In this document: one piece after another, positions 44,290 to 56,566 of the stretch | How positions within the stretch are numbered: position 1 is the stretch's first letter | How the letters are laid out: the number at the start of each line of letters is the position of its first letter | DNA from: Isoetes taiwanensis | Lineage: Eukaryota > Streptophyta > Lycopodiopsida > Isoetales > Isoetaceae | NCBI GenBank assembly: GCA_021234155.1 | Contig: JAJEKV010000033.1 | Location: 6,810,635 to 6,874,634, forward strand | Direction: 5' to 3' | DNA: 64,000 bases | Translations under genes and position numbers: made by a program | Notes under the pieces: model-generated | Seen by the model: only the letters and a program-made list of their open reading frames with translations | Database searches by the model: none | Told to the model about the DNA's origin: nothing

Positions 44290-44700
44290 CTATAAGATAT
44301 TGCTAGGATGAAAGGAAATGGCATCACGACGCCCTTTCATGGACTTTACATGCTTTAGGTTCTGCTAAAGTATGCATGTATAGCCTGCCAAGCTTTGTTT
44401 CTTAGTTGTATGCATATATATGTAAGATATTGCTAGGGTGAAGGCAAATGGCGCCACAGTGTCATTTCACTTCTTGAGCCTATACTTTACATGCTTTAGG
44501 TTCTGCTAAAGTATGCATGTATAGCCTACCAAGCTCTGCAATGATGCCATTTGCCTTCTGTGCTGGTTCATAGTCTTATTGCCTTTATACGTTGCATTTC
44601 TTTACAGGTTGCTTTTGTGATTGAAGCATGTCGTCGCATGTCATCTATAAGTAGCATGAGGGACCCAAATGGCACCACGACGTCATTTACTTTGACAGTG
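44290..44700. repeat. Tandem repeats with AAATGGC palindromes, third cluster
   Basis: A unit containing TTTACATGCTTTAGGTTCTG and CTAAAGTATGCATGTATAGC is present at about 44344 and about 44487. Imperfect palindromes with AAATGGC arms are at 44316-44337, 44446-44467 and 44667-44688. An 81-codon plus-strand frame across 44551-44796 has no recognised domain. Confidence 0.7.
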
Positions 44701-45085
44701 TTACTGCCAGATTTTCGTTCTTTTGCTTTTGCAACTCTCGTGTATCACAAGGTTCAAGCACAAGAAAACATGATGATTCAGACTATATATATCTAGTCCT
44801 ATAGATCTGCATGATGATGAAACTATGTCGTGCACAAGTAGATGAACAATGTTTGAAGAGAAGTACACTGACACAAAAACAATCTATACAAGGATACTTC
44901 ACCTTGCATTAACACATGCCATGACACACTAAAGAACCAAAAGCTCTAGCCTATTGTATTTGCTCTAGTATATGCCATAAATGCCATAGCTCTACCATAG
45001 AAAAGTGCACAATATTGGTTTTAAACAAAGCATTGGCCTTGGGCTTATTGTATGTGATGTTCACATGAGTCAACGCAAGACAACA

Positions 45086-45103
45086 ATAACATATTATTTA
45101 ATT
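45086..45103 (+). repeat. Left target duplication of the truncated LINE
   Basis: AATAACATATTATTTAAT is identical to 46972-46989 (18 of 18). Confidence 0.92.
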
Positions 45104-46971
45104 ATTTTTTTTTGAAGGACGACAAACTGTTATTCAATATTCTAGAAGAAGTACACACATAGATGCAGAGACAGGAATAAAATCTCAGCAGACAAAGATA
45201 ATCCATTGAGTGCAGCCACCTATCTATGCATAAGATAAGATACCCAAATATTCCTCAAAAATCAAACGTTTTTTCTTAGGAGTAAGCTGAGAACATAGGT
45301 ATGCCTTTACCAATCTGTCTTACGCCTCGTGAAGAAGTTGATCGACACTAATTGATAAGCCTTTGAAGATACACATTCGCCTTCTTTTCCAAATACATCA
45401 CAACAACCAGCCTGAAGCTAAGTGGAAAGCCTGTTGCTTCAAGCTGTTCCAATTGGAAGGATAAATGGCAAGAAGCACCTGTTGGCTAGTCAAGACCACA
45501 TGGAAGAGAGATAGTAACCATGACCAAACTGGCTGAACTTGGTCACATAGAAAAAAACAGTGCTCGATACTCTCAACTTGCCGCTTACACAGTGGACAGA
45601 GTTCTAAAATGCGGGGATAAAACTTATGAACTAGCACATTAACCCGCAGACATCTGTGAAGGAGCTGCCACCATAAGGTAGAAACCTTGGGATGCAGCAA
45701 TTTATTCCAGACCTAGGACCACATACGCTTCCACTGAGGAGGGGGAATGCGGAGCTGCCAAACAGTCCGAGGGGGGACACTGTCAACATCAACCAGCTTT
45801 TGATATAATGAATGCACAAGACGTTGTGCATTAACAATTTGGGGACCAGTCCAAATAGGCACATCAACTGATTGTGAAGGAGCGTCTGGCAGAATGCCAG
45901 CCAGCTTTTGCCACAGAGCTCTGTCCCATCGAGATAGCATAAACTTAGTCTGAAAAGCATCCCAAGTCAACAAGTATCCTGCCTCATACCAAGCATCAAC
46001 TGTGAGAATACCAGCATGCCTCCAACGCCGCTAAGTCAATGGATGTACAGTAGCACACAGAGGCATGTGATTATCCAGAGGAATCCACCAACAAAGAGAA
46101 CCTGCCTGTGGACATACACCTGGATTAATCTTAAATAGCACACAAACTGTCTCCCAAGAATCAAGCAGTCCCTTCAAGAAGGGGGACGCATTCGGATATG
46201 GATGAAACTGATAAAAGAGACACCAAGGAAGAACTGCCCTAAGTGCCAGTTTTCCAAAAGGAATACAATGCCCAAGTGCTTGCACAACCAATCTCATTCC
46301 AGGCGAATGTATCATACCCACCAAGTAGCAACAAATGAACTTAGATATCATAATTTTACTCTGTAAATGAAAGTCAATCATACCTAGACCGCCAGCAAAT
46401 TTTGGTTTAATACATGTGGACCACGCAACCTTCACAACTACACCTGTCTCAGTACCTGCCCAAATGAAGTTACGGACAATTGCGACACCCTCTTGAAACT
46501 TTGTTTGTGAGGCAAGCACAGCAGATGCCATATATACATGAGTGTTGCTGAGAACCTTCTTAGCAACTAGTATCTGCCCTGCCAGAGAAAGCTTAGTTGT
46601 ATTCCACCAAAAAAGATGTTTATGCAGGCCTTCCACTATAACATCCCATGCATCTGAAGGAGAGATATGTATACCTACAGGAATGCCCAAGAGTTTAGTG
46701 GCCTTCCCTTGAGGAAGCACTTGCCATGGATACTCATAAACACAGGGAAGAACATCCCACATCCAAAGTCCATAAAGCAGAGCACTTTAGCCACCCAACA
46801 AGAACCCCTGATGCCAGGGAGAAAGAGTCCAGCAAAAGCTTAACATTTTGAAGATTATCATCCTCAGCCACTAGAAAGAGAAATGTATCATCAGCATACT
46901 GATTACACACTTCTTGAGAACCATCCTCCATAGTCAATCCCTGAATTACGCCATCTTGAGTAGCCAAAGAG
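45104..46971 (-). mobile_element. 5'-truncated L1-type LINE with 18-bp target duplication
   Basis: On the minus strand the insert begins inside the RT palm (46971) and ends in a short T-run on the plus strand (45106-45114), which is the poly(A) tail. The perfect 18-bp duplication brackets it exactly. This is the classic product of incomplete target-primed reverse transcription. Confidence 0.92.
45398..46971 (-). pseudogene. RT C-terminus and zf-RVT of the truncated LINE
   Basis: The frames carry EVCNQYADDTFLFLV (catalytic YADD), KATKLLGIPVG, the thumb segment AGQILVAKKVLSNTHVYMAS, FIWAGTETGVVVKVAW, and a final zf-RVT CPLCKRQVESIEHCFFLC. About four frames must be joined (46.76-47.00, 46.03-46.76, 45.71-45.97, 45.40-45.70). 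The endonuclease and RT fingers are absent because of the 5' truncation. It has no function. Confidence 0.85.
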
Positions 46972-46989
46972 AATAACATATTATTTAAT
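46972..46989 (+). repeat. Right target duplication of the truncated LINE
   Basis: It is identical to 45086-45103. Confidence 0.92.
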
Positions 46990-47465
46990 ATACGAATGCA
47001 CATTTTGAAGTATGCGACAATATCTTGCTCAAATTTTCAAAGGCTTTTTGGTTCGAGCTTTACCTCCTCCGGTTATTGAGGTTTGGAATGCAATTAGGTA
47101 AACACGCATTCAACAATTTTCCTTAGCATTAAAATTGAATTTATTTGTTGCAATCTTCTAGGTTTCATGCTTCCACTCGTGTTAGTCCTGTGCCTCCTGG
47201 TACAAGACTATTCATGCATACGACGGACCAGGTCAAGAACAAGGATCCACAGTCAACCACGGGTCAGTCATCCAAGGCACCGCAGAAGACCAAGCAGCAG
47301 CCCAAAAGGAGGCGCTCAGACAAGTGATGGGCCATCACCGCCCTCGTCAGCGTGATCCCAGGCACCTCAAGAGGCACCGCCAGCATTCCTGCAAATCAGG
47401 CCTCCTTCCAGGAGTCGGCACCGAGATCAGTCAGAGTGTCTATATTGGGCCAAAGGCCATTGTAC

Positions 47466-47474
47466 TATATATAT
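47466..47474 (+). promoter_or_regulatory. TATA box of the probable 5' LTR (plus-strand Gypsy)
   Basis: TATATATAT lies about 320 bp upstream of the gag ATG and is followed by GAGTAGAGC, a layout common in plant Gypsy LTRs. Confidence 0.5.
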
Positions 47475-47785
47475 GAGTAGAGCTAGCACATGAGTTTTAG
47501 ATGAGTTTTGAGTCTTGTCTCTTTTCAGTCTTCTCTCTATTGCGAGAGCTCATGTATGTTCATCATTGATATCAAGGAAGCTTATCATTTTCCTGTCATT
47601 GTTCTCTTTGTTCTGTTTTCTTCTTCTTGTTCTCTTCTTGCAAATCCCGCGTGACATAGTCCCCCGGATTCTCCTGTTAGATCCACGGGTCCTCACAGAG
47701 GGCTGTCTTCCAGGAGTTCCCGAACCCAGACCCCAAACCTGTCGCTGCTGCCGGGTCTGATTCGATCCTCATTTCTTCTGTCGCC

Positions 47786-49000
47786 ATGTGTGTCCGAAAC
47801 TTCACGCCAGAAGAACTCCTTTCTCAGACGGCATCTCGCTTGGAGCGACACCATCGAAGGGAAGCTGTTCGCGACATGTATGGATCAGTTTACGACATTG
47901 AGGGCGGCCACATTCGGTCTCGGGCTCAGTCGGCGCCACCCACCCCTCGTGTCCTGTCTCGTCCCAGTTCCCCGCCCCAAGCGTGCAAACATTGCTCACA
48001 ACCTCAATCACCTCATCACTATCAGGAGCCCTATCAGGCTCAACCTTCTCAACCTTACTTTCATACCCCTGATCATGCCTACATTCATCACTCTTCAGGC
48101 CATACGCCTCTTCCTTCACAACCATCATCTCCCCCGGGTGGGCAGGGATATCCACATGTCTCTTTTGCGCCTACCCAGGAATTTCCCTTCCCTACATTTC
48201 CCACCACTCTGCCTGTTTACAACCTTACCGACCTCAAAACCAATGCCCAGGCACCTTCAGTACCTCAACCGCAGTCACCCCTTCATCAGGGTCCTTCAGG
48301 CACTATACCACCTCAAACTCCACCTCAATACAATCACTATACTGTTCCTGTCCAGCCAAGCACTTTCACCTCTACCTTTCAGACCCTTAAACTGACTTAT
48401 CCCACCTTTGGCAACACGAAAGGCAAACCTTTAGACCAAAGTGCTCAGGCCCACATGGAAGAATTTGAGGCTCTGGCTGTCCTGAATGGTCATGCGCAAC
48501 CTCAACTAAAATTCCACATCTTTTCCACCACACTGCGTGGCTCTCCTCATCAATGGCTCATGTCCAACAAAAGCCACTGGAAACAAGATTGGTCAGAAAT
48601 GAGAACTGCTTTTCTTTCTCATTATGGGACCACGGATGATGATCAACTTCATCTCAAGCAACTAAATGACCTTCAACAAGAGCCCACGGAGTCTGCCCGG
48701 GATTTTGCAGATCGACTTCACATTCTGCTCAGCAAACTCAAGGAGTACCCAACACAGAGCCAGATCTTGGTCTGGTTTCTCCAAGGACTTCCTCCAGCTA
48801 TCAGACTCATGACTGAATACCTGCGTCCGAAGACTTTGGAGCAGGCTATCGACCTTGTCAATCACTCAGTCAATGTTTCCTCCCGTGGCGTGGCTCTTCA
48901 GGAGCTCCCTTTCATTCCACCCGTTATGGTTCCACAGACTGCTATCCAGCCTCAATACGCCAATCCGCAGCGCAGTTAGATCTAGTGCCATATCTGCAAA
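47786..49000 (+). pseudogene. Gag, N-terminal and capsid part (plus-strand Gypsy)
   Basis: The start is the ATG at 47786 (MCVRNFTPEELLSQ). A long Pro/Gln/His/Ser-rich region (about residues 45-205) precedes a retrotransposon gag capsid domain at about 210-370: HMEEFEALAVLNGHAQPQLK, STTLRGSPHQWLMSNKSHWK, LNDLQQEPTESARDFADRLH and LVWFLQGLPPAIRLM. The frame meets TAG at 48977 and again at 48983, then continues in frame into CHICK, the first half of a zinc knuckle, where the chromovirus interrupts it. Both stops could derive from CAG. The rest of gag resumes at 62399 in the same frame. Confidence 0.85.
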
Positions 49001-50675
49001 TGTGACGTCCCCTACTCATATACGGTGCACTCACCGTATACAAACAGGAGTTCATCCCCCATACCAGCTCCATGCTAATACAGGGCCCTCCACATGACAC
49101 TGCAACCGTGAGGGGTTCCAGTGGGAAGAGTGGAAGGGTCATTGCACCCCGTCTCCCTCAGGGCCTACCTAGCTGCGGAAGCGTAAACATACATGTCAGT
49201 AGCACATACATCAGCATCACATGACCATCACGAAGGATGGTCCTCCACATATCTGCATAGACAAAGATCAGCACATCACGTAGGGAATCCTACCCAAGGC
49301 TCAGATTCAAAGGGATGACTGACGGCCTGGGTCTCCAGAGTTCATTGCAGACAGAATTCATGGCAATGGATTTGGCTGGCATATGAACATGGCTTAGGGT
49401 TGTCCACTCCATCCGCCCCTCCTGTGCACACTTTGCAGAGTGGTCTGAAAAGTGTCGGGACCCGACTGTAGCCCGCCGGATGCATAGCCAAAAGGGCTAC
49501 TCCTGGGCTCATCTTCCCAGTTCCGATGGGGCAGGTAGGGATCACTCCCTCCAGAGATCTACATGCTGACTCAAGGTGACTAGAGGGCCACTGCCCGTAT
49601 TCGACTGAACCCACTGGAAAGTGAACACCACTTCACGGGTGTCGAGCCCATGCCTTGCCCGCACGCAGTGGCAAGCCATTGGACCTAGTCACAATGGTTC
49701 CCGGTAGGCCTTACACACCAGGGGAACCGTTCAAGAGTCAGGACATGAACCTCCTTCTCAGCCAGTCTGGCCCCTTCACCCACATCCCGGTGTGGCTCTT
49801 GTGCACAGGCCGAATCTACAGTGTGCTAGAGAGGCTACTCTAGGAGCATCAACTACAAAGCTTTAGGTCTCTACCCCCCTTCCCAATATAAGGAGTTCAT
49901 AGAGATACATCATCCATATACTTCACAGAGAACTAAAGAACTAGATCTAATCTACAACATAGAGTTAGGTTCTTTAGTTAGAATCTGCTATCTAGAGATC
50001 TAGAGGGCTGCTATGGGCAATCTAATAGGCTAAACCTACTGATTCAATGACTAAAATAGGGTTTAGACTATCTAATTGGCCAAATACCTGATCCTTGAGG
50101 GGCTCCTCCGACTGAGCCTCGACCATCCTGGCCGAGGACGCTTTCGAATCAAGGAAAACTAAGGATGCAATTCTCCCAAGCAGAGTCTGGGAGGCGGTTT
50201 TGGCTGTTGAGGCAGCCAAAACAGAGTTCTAAAGCCCTAAAATCGAAAATTGGGCAAGTTAGGGTTTCCCACTTTATATAGACAAGGGGTTGGTTAGGGT
50301 TTCCAATTATCCTCTTTTGGCATGTGGGATAATTGGAAATATGGGCCCACTTGCCTTTAAGGGCTAGGTGGCCAAATGTGCACACATGGAAATGTGTGCC
50401 CACATTAATGTGTACATTGGAAAATGTGCACATTAATTGCACCTATGGGTGTGGCCCACTTGGCATGAAGTGTCCACTTGGAAATGTGTGCCCACATTAA
50501 TGTGTACATTGGAAAATGTGCACATTAATAGTTGCACATATTTCTGGCGAGTTGCCCCCTAGGGCTACCCACCTGGCTACACGCTAGCGTACACGCCAGC
50601 CGGAGTGGCGTGTGCGGCGTGGGCGGCAATGCGGTATACGCCCCGGGCGATAATCTTTGGCTTTGGAACGTCACA
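49001..50675 (-). repeat. 3' LTR of copy 2
   Basis: On the minus strand it starts TGTGACGTTCC (50675) and ends GGGGACGTCACA (49001). It is about 1675 bp long. Long stretches (for example 49500-49770) differ from the 5' LTR at only one or two positions. It carries an internal duplication of about 75 bp (50385-50530) that is also present in the 5' LTR. Confidence 0.92.
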
Positions 50676-50688
50676 TTCTCCCCACCTT
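50676..50688 (-). other. Polypurine tract of copy 2
   Basis: The minus strand reads AAGGTGGGGAGAA directly before the TGTGAC start of the 3' LTR, the expected place for plus-strand priming. Confidence 0.85.
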
Positions 50689-51540
50689 GAATTGATGCTG
50701 TCCGCAGCATCGTGGGTCTCCCCACCTTGGGATCAACCTAACCTGCAATCAACCTGATACATACGATAACTACCATAATCCCTACACATTTATTAAGATT
50801 ACCTTAAGGTAATATTTTTAGGACATTATCATAACATTATATTATGAAATAACTTATCAATTCATGACATCATTAAAACAGGTTACCCAATAATTCACTT
50901 AACATGACAATTAAGTTTATCAAAATTAAAATTAACGTCCCAGGTTTCTTCACTCCTTGCAACACATTCAAACAAAATTTGTGTTGCAAGTCTTCGTAGC
51001 TCGACCTTCTTGCCCTCCGGAGCGCTCTATTGGCCTGCAGGTCGACACTACGTTAGTACCATTTAATTATTAATAAAATTTTGGTTATATGGTGACCACC
51101 CCACCTATCTACATGGATGCATGGCTAATCTCCCGGCGTAGGAAGAGGGTGAATCTTCCATTATGGCCGAGGAGACAGCGCCTATATGCCTATATGCCGC
51201 TCATGCCTACACCCTAGTTGCCCCGTGGAGGATAGGTCCTTCCGTATATATGGGGCGTGAAGGCCTGATTCCTCCTATCAAAGCATATATGGGGCTAGAG
51301 GTGCTTTTCCTATCGGTGCATTCCTCAATGACCTCCTTTCTTCGAGGTCGCTCTACCGCGGGGACGTAAGTAGACTTTCTAATCTACCTTCCACTCGCCC
51401 AAGCGGAAACGCGGTCATGCCTACATTGACATTACACCACGCCCTAGAGATCACCGTAGTGGTCCCATCATCGGTAACAACGCATGCAACCCATACTAAG
51501 CATAGGTTGCATGCGTAGATTAATCTTAATTACACAAGAA

Positions 51541-53951
51541 TTAACCTACACAAATCGACATGCCTGAGCCGATTTCTTCGGAGATGACCTTGCCGTCCCA
51601 TTGCTCCATAAACTGTGGGTACTGCTTTACTAAGTCTTTCTTAAGTACCCACGTCGCGTCTTCCACTGGTAAGTGTTTCCACTTGACCAAATACTGGAGG
51701 AATTCTGATCTCCTCGTTTTCTTGAAAGCTTTATCAAGAATCAATTCTGGAACTATTTCCAGCTGCTCCTCCGTCATTTCCAACAACGTTGGAGAATCCA
51801 AGACTTCGTCTGGATTTGGAGTATGCTTCTTCAACAAACTCACGTGGAAGACCTTATGAATCTTTAGGTGTCTTTGGCAAGTCTAGCTTGTAGGATTGAT
51901 TACCTACTCTCTTGACTATTTACGAAGGTCCGCCCACCTTGGAGCAAGCTTCTTGCAATTCCCTATCCCGAGCTTACCGCTTCACCTTGATCTTGAGCCA
52001 AACATCATCTCCAACTTTGAACTCTCTTACCGTTCGATGCTTGTTACGATGCTCTTTTTGACGACTTCTTGCCGCTAGCGTGATAACCTCGAACTTCTTC
52101 CACAAGCTGCCGCATATCGCCAACATCTGGCTGCGCGAAACTTCCACTTTTGACACTGGGGTTGTGCCAAGTGTCTGGAGTTAGGCACTGATAGCCGTAA
52201 TTGATCATAAACGGCGACATTTGGGATGATTCTTGCTTGGTGCTATTGTATGCAAACTCCACCAAGTGAATAAATTCTTCCCACATACTTTGCTTATTCC
52301 AGACATAGTTTCGTAGCATGTCCTCTAAAATCCTGTTGGTCCGCTCCGTCTGGCTATCCGTCTGAGGATGATATGCCGTGCTCATGGATAGCTTCGTGCG
52401 GATTGTCGCGAAAGAGGTCTTGCCAAAAGGCGCTCATGAACCGGATCCCCTGTTTGGAGATGATCTCCCTTGGCATGCCATGAAGCCTGAAGATCTCTTT
52501 GGTGAAGAGCTTTGTTGTATCCATAGCTGTATCTGTGGTCCTGCAAGGCACAAAATGTGCCATCTTAGACAACTTGTCGACCACTACCATCAAGGCGTCC
52601 TTCCCTCTTGCTGTTCTTGGGAGTCCTGTGATGAAATCCATGCTGATTACCTCCCACTTAGCGTTTGGCACCGCTAATGGCTCCAATGCCCCCGAATTGA
52701 AAGCTGCTCCGCCTTTGGTCTGGCCGACATAGCCGGGCATTCTTTGATGTAGCGAGCCACCCGCTTCTTCATTCCTGGCCAATAATAGCTGCTGCGTACT
52801 TTGAAATATGTTTTCATGAGTCTCGCATGGCCAGCTATTGGGCTGTTGTGCGTGTCGTGGAGGATCAATTTCCTTATACCTGATGATTCGGGTACGCACA
52901 ACTTGTTCTTATGGTATAACAGGTTGCCTTCCTTCTTAAAATGCTTAAAGGCTTCCCCGCCTCCTTATCTGTTTCTAGCCTCCCTAGAGAGACTTGCCCA
53001 TACTTCCTTGAAATCCACGTCCGTTGGCAAGGACTCTTCAATCTTCTTACCAAAGTTTGGAGATCGCCGAAATTGCATTGCAATGCACTCTAGTTGTCGG
53101 GGATGCCTTGAAAGCGCATCCGCTACCACATTGAGCTTCGGGCTTGTAGACTATGTCAAAGTCGTACTCTTCAAGGAACTCCATCCACCTTTCTCTCGCC
53201 TCGGGTTGAGGTGTGGTTTGCGTGAATACATATTGGAGGCTCGGTGGTGCAGATCCAAGCTGGAACTTCCTTCCCAAAAGGTAGTGCCTCCGCATTCTTA
53301 ATGCCCGACAACCGCATAAGCAATTCCTGATGCGTCGATCGTGGTGGGGTAGCGTTTGGCCTCGTTCATCTTCACGGAATCATACGCTACCACACGCTCT
53401 TCTTGCATAAGCACCGCTCCTGTAGCTATCTTACTTGGCGTCCAGCCGCTACAAGCTTATCTTTCTCACGGGTAAAAAGGGGTTAAGGCTGGGGCTGTTG
53501 TTAAAGCTTCCTTCAACAATTCAAACCCCGCTTGGGCTTTCTTGTGCCAATGCTCGCCCAATCTTTCACTTTCTCCGCTGGCGTCAAGTCCGTTAGCGGG
53601 GCTGCTATCTTGGCAAAGTTCTTCACGAACTTCCTGTAGTACCACCGCTAGGGCAGAGAAAACCGACTTCATGCACATTCTTCGGGCGCCGCCACCGAAT
53701 GACGGCTTCAATCTTTGCGGGGATCCGCCGAGATTCCTTCTGGCTGAGATCACATGTCCTAGATACTCCACCTTCTCTTTATGGTGGCACCGACAACTTG
53801 GCGCATAACCGTGCCTCTTCAACTTCTCCAAAGATTCTTCTCAAGTGTTGTACATGCTCTTCAAGGGATCTCGCTATACACCAAAATGTCATCAAAGAAA
53901 ACAATCACAAAGGTGTCTAAGAACTCCCCTCGAAGATGTCGTTCATGAGCC
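51541..53951 (-). pseudogene. Pol 3' part: RT end, RNase H, integrase, chromodomain (copy 2)
   Basis: In order on the minus strand: the RT catalytic VFFDDILV at about 53900, a degraded EYLGHVIS region and RNase H, an integrase zinc-binding segment (LHDTHNSPIAGHARLMKTYF, YYWPGMKKRVARYIKEC), the integrase core with WEVISMDFITGLPR (first Asp) and STAYHPQTDSQTERTNR (Glu), and a C-terminal chromodomain (ILDKAFKKTRRSEFLQYLVK, WKHLPVEDATWVL) ending at 51541. The second catalytic Asp is missing: the usual SDRG position reads SKQG. Many frameshifts separate the parts. The chromodomain marks a chromovirus and probably reads H3 methylation to guide insertion. Confidence 0.85.
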
Positions 53952-56291
53952 TCATGAACGCTTGGGGGCATTCGATAAGCCGAAGGGCATTACCGTGAAC
54001 TCATAGTGCCCATACCGCGTTCTGAAGGCGGTCTTATGGATATCTTCTTCCTTTATTCTGATCTGATGATAACCTGACCTTAAGTCGATTTTGGAGAAGA
54101 TCTTTGCACCTTGGAGCTGATCCATCAAGTCATCTCGATGCGGGGAGGCGTACTTGTTCTTAATGGTGTGCTTGTTCAACTGCCTATAGTCTATGCACAT
54201 CCTTAAACTGCCATCCTTCTTCTTAACGAAGAGAATGGGCGCTCCAAATGGCGAAACACTAGGTCTAATAAAATCTAGGTCAAGCAGCTCCTGCAACTGC
54301 TTCTTTAACTCCGACAATTCCTGCGTTGTCATTCTATATGGAGCCTTGCTCGTTGGCTTTGTTCCTGGTTCGAGTGCAATTTCGCACTCAACTCCCCTAT
54401 AAGGAGGGAGCTGCTTGATCTCATCTGGAAAGAGATCATGGAACTCCGTGATCAGCTTAGCTACTTGCTTCGGCAACTTGCTGAGCACCTTGTCTTCTTT
54501 GGCTCCTTCTGATTCCGGCTCACTAATCTCAAGCTTGAAGATGTATGCCACTTGCTCACTCTTGATGCACTTGAACAGCCGCTTAGAAGACATGCACTGC
54601 ATGATGGGGACAACTTCTTTACCTGTGATTTCGATGATCTTGCCGTCAGGCGTTGGGAAGGTCACCTTCCGCTTTCCACAGTCGATAATGGCCCCTGCTG
54701 GCCCAAGGTACTCCATTCCTATGATCAAGTCATACTTGCCAATGCCCATTACTTCTGCCCCCATCTGGATATTAATCCCTGGCAAGTCGATGTCGAAGTT
54801 GATTCTCTTACCTGCCGTCTGTCTTACTGCACCACTTGCTAAGACAACGGGTCTTGGCTTTGACTTTAGCGGCTTCAACTTCAACATTTGAACCATTCTG
54901 GGGGATGCAAAGTTATGGCTACTTCCTGAGTCTATCAAGACTATGAAGGACTTGGCCTTGGCCTTCCCTACTGTGGAAATTACCTTATACTGGCTCTCTG
55001 CTTGCTCTGTATCTATTGCGGCAAAGATATGACACTCACCCTGAATGTAGTCGCGGGCTTCTTCGCCGTCGTCGTCAGACAGAGCGTCCCAATCTCCCAA
55101 CTCCGCTAGAGCTGCACTCATGACGTAGGGGCAGTTTGCTGTCCTATGGCCTGGCTGGAAGCACCTGAAGCACAGCTGCTTTTCTATGCACTCCTGCCTC
55201 TTTTCCTTGGGCATCGCCTGCAAAAAGGATCGTACTGCTTTGGAGTAGTTTGACCCCTCCTGCTTGTCCTTGAAGGACACCTGCTTCTTCTCCTGCTGCT
55301 TCCCCTGGTTGCCACCATGTGGGGCTCTAGCTGGGCCTGGACTGGCTGCCCTGGGGCTATAGCTTCCTGTCGCCTTGCCTTTATCCTGGAAATACTGCTG
55401 CTTCTGCCCGCTATTCTGAGGTCCCGACCCCTGCAAGCTTATAGCCTTGGACTCTGCTTCTGATACTGTCCTAGGGTTTATTGCTCTCACAAGCTTGCGG
55501 ATCTCCTCATTCAGCCCCTCGATATAGCTTTCCACTGCATGCTTCTCTCCCAACTTCGGCACATACAGCCTTAGCCTCATGAATTCCTCTGTATATTTCT
55601 GGACTGATTTGTTTCCCTGTTGGAGCCTATAGAACTGTTGCATCATGCTGGACTTATGTTCCCTTGGGATGTAATGGCGCTTGAAGGCTTTTGCAAACTT
55701 CCTGAACTTACAAGCATCTCTGCTTAAGCCATGTGCCTTTGCATAACCCTTTCACCAAATCCGTGCGGCTCCTTTCAAGTTGGCTGTTGCAACTCTGCCT
55801 TTGTCTTTATCTTTCATGCCATAAGCGTTGCCATACTCACTCATTTCGTCCAGCCATGCCTCTGCTTCTAATCCTGACCTGTTCTCTCCTGAGAACTGTT
55901 CCAGTTTCCGGGCCTTCCACACATTGCCCAGTGCGGAATCTACCTTCTTCTGGTAGTCAGAGGCCCTGGTATCTCTTTGTCGTCCATCTGGGGTGTTCCT
56001 CTGCCTTCCCTCTTCAGTGTTCCTTTGCCTTCCATCTGTTCGGTCCCGAGCCTGCTCTTCCTCTTCCTCGGAGTCGGAGTCTGAGTCTGAACTTGAGTCG
56101 GAAGATTCCGGACTGGAGGATCTCCTTCTCTTGCTCCTCTTCTTGTCCCTTCCTGCTCTCCGAGCTGATGCTTGCGGCAACTAAGCGTTGCCCACCGAAC
56201 CCACTCCTGCTTGCGCGGACAGCAAGGCCTTTATTTGCTCCAGGTCTGTCCTCATCTGGGATATCTCCTCCTCTGGGGTCATGGGTTCCAT
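53952..56291 (-). pseudogene. Gag, protease and start of RT in one frame (copy 2)
   Basis: One minus-strand frame carries the gag start at the ATG at 56291 (MEPMTPEEEISQ), a basic-serine and acidic tract, capsid ([40 protein letters not shown]), a zinc knuckle [14 protein letters not shown], an aspartic protease [12 protein letters not shown], and RT fingers ([20 protein letters not shown], then [15 protein letters not shown] with the first catalytic Asp). Two stops lie in the same frame: TAG 56181-56183 and TGA 55752-55754. The frame shifts at about 53950. If the stops are ignored, gag and pol share one frame as in many chromoviruses. Confidence 0.88.
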
Positions 56292-56566
56292 ATCTGCAAA
56301 TAGGTTCCTTGCCGGGGGTGGTCTGGGCGGGGTCTGCTCTTCTATAAGGTCTCGCAGTTGTCGTTCCCCTGCGTTTAGGCTTCTAGCTGCATCCACAAGC
56401 AATTCATGGCTATATGGTTAGTTTCATTTGTTCTCTTACATTGTTTATGTTTGTTGGTATAATTGTGGGGCAGAATTACATCAACAAAACATTTAAAGTG
56501 CAACAGAATTGTATTTATATATCATATAATATTTTAGTACAAAAGTCTCCGGGATCAAGAGTCTAA

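Noticed and set aside
47802-48155. 117-codon minus-strand frame
   Set aside because: It is antisense to the Pro-rich part of the plus-strand gag.
55733-56347. 204-codon plus-strand frame with a hydrophobic start
   Set aside because: It is the antisense shadow of gag of copy 2.
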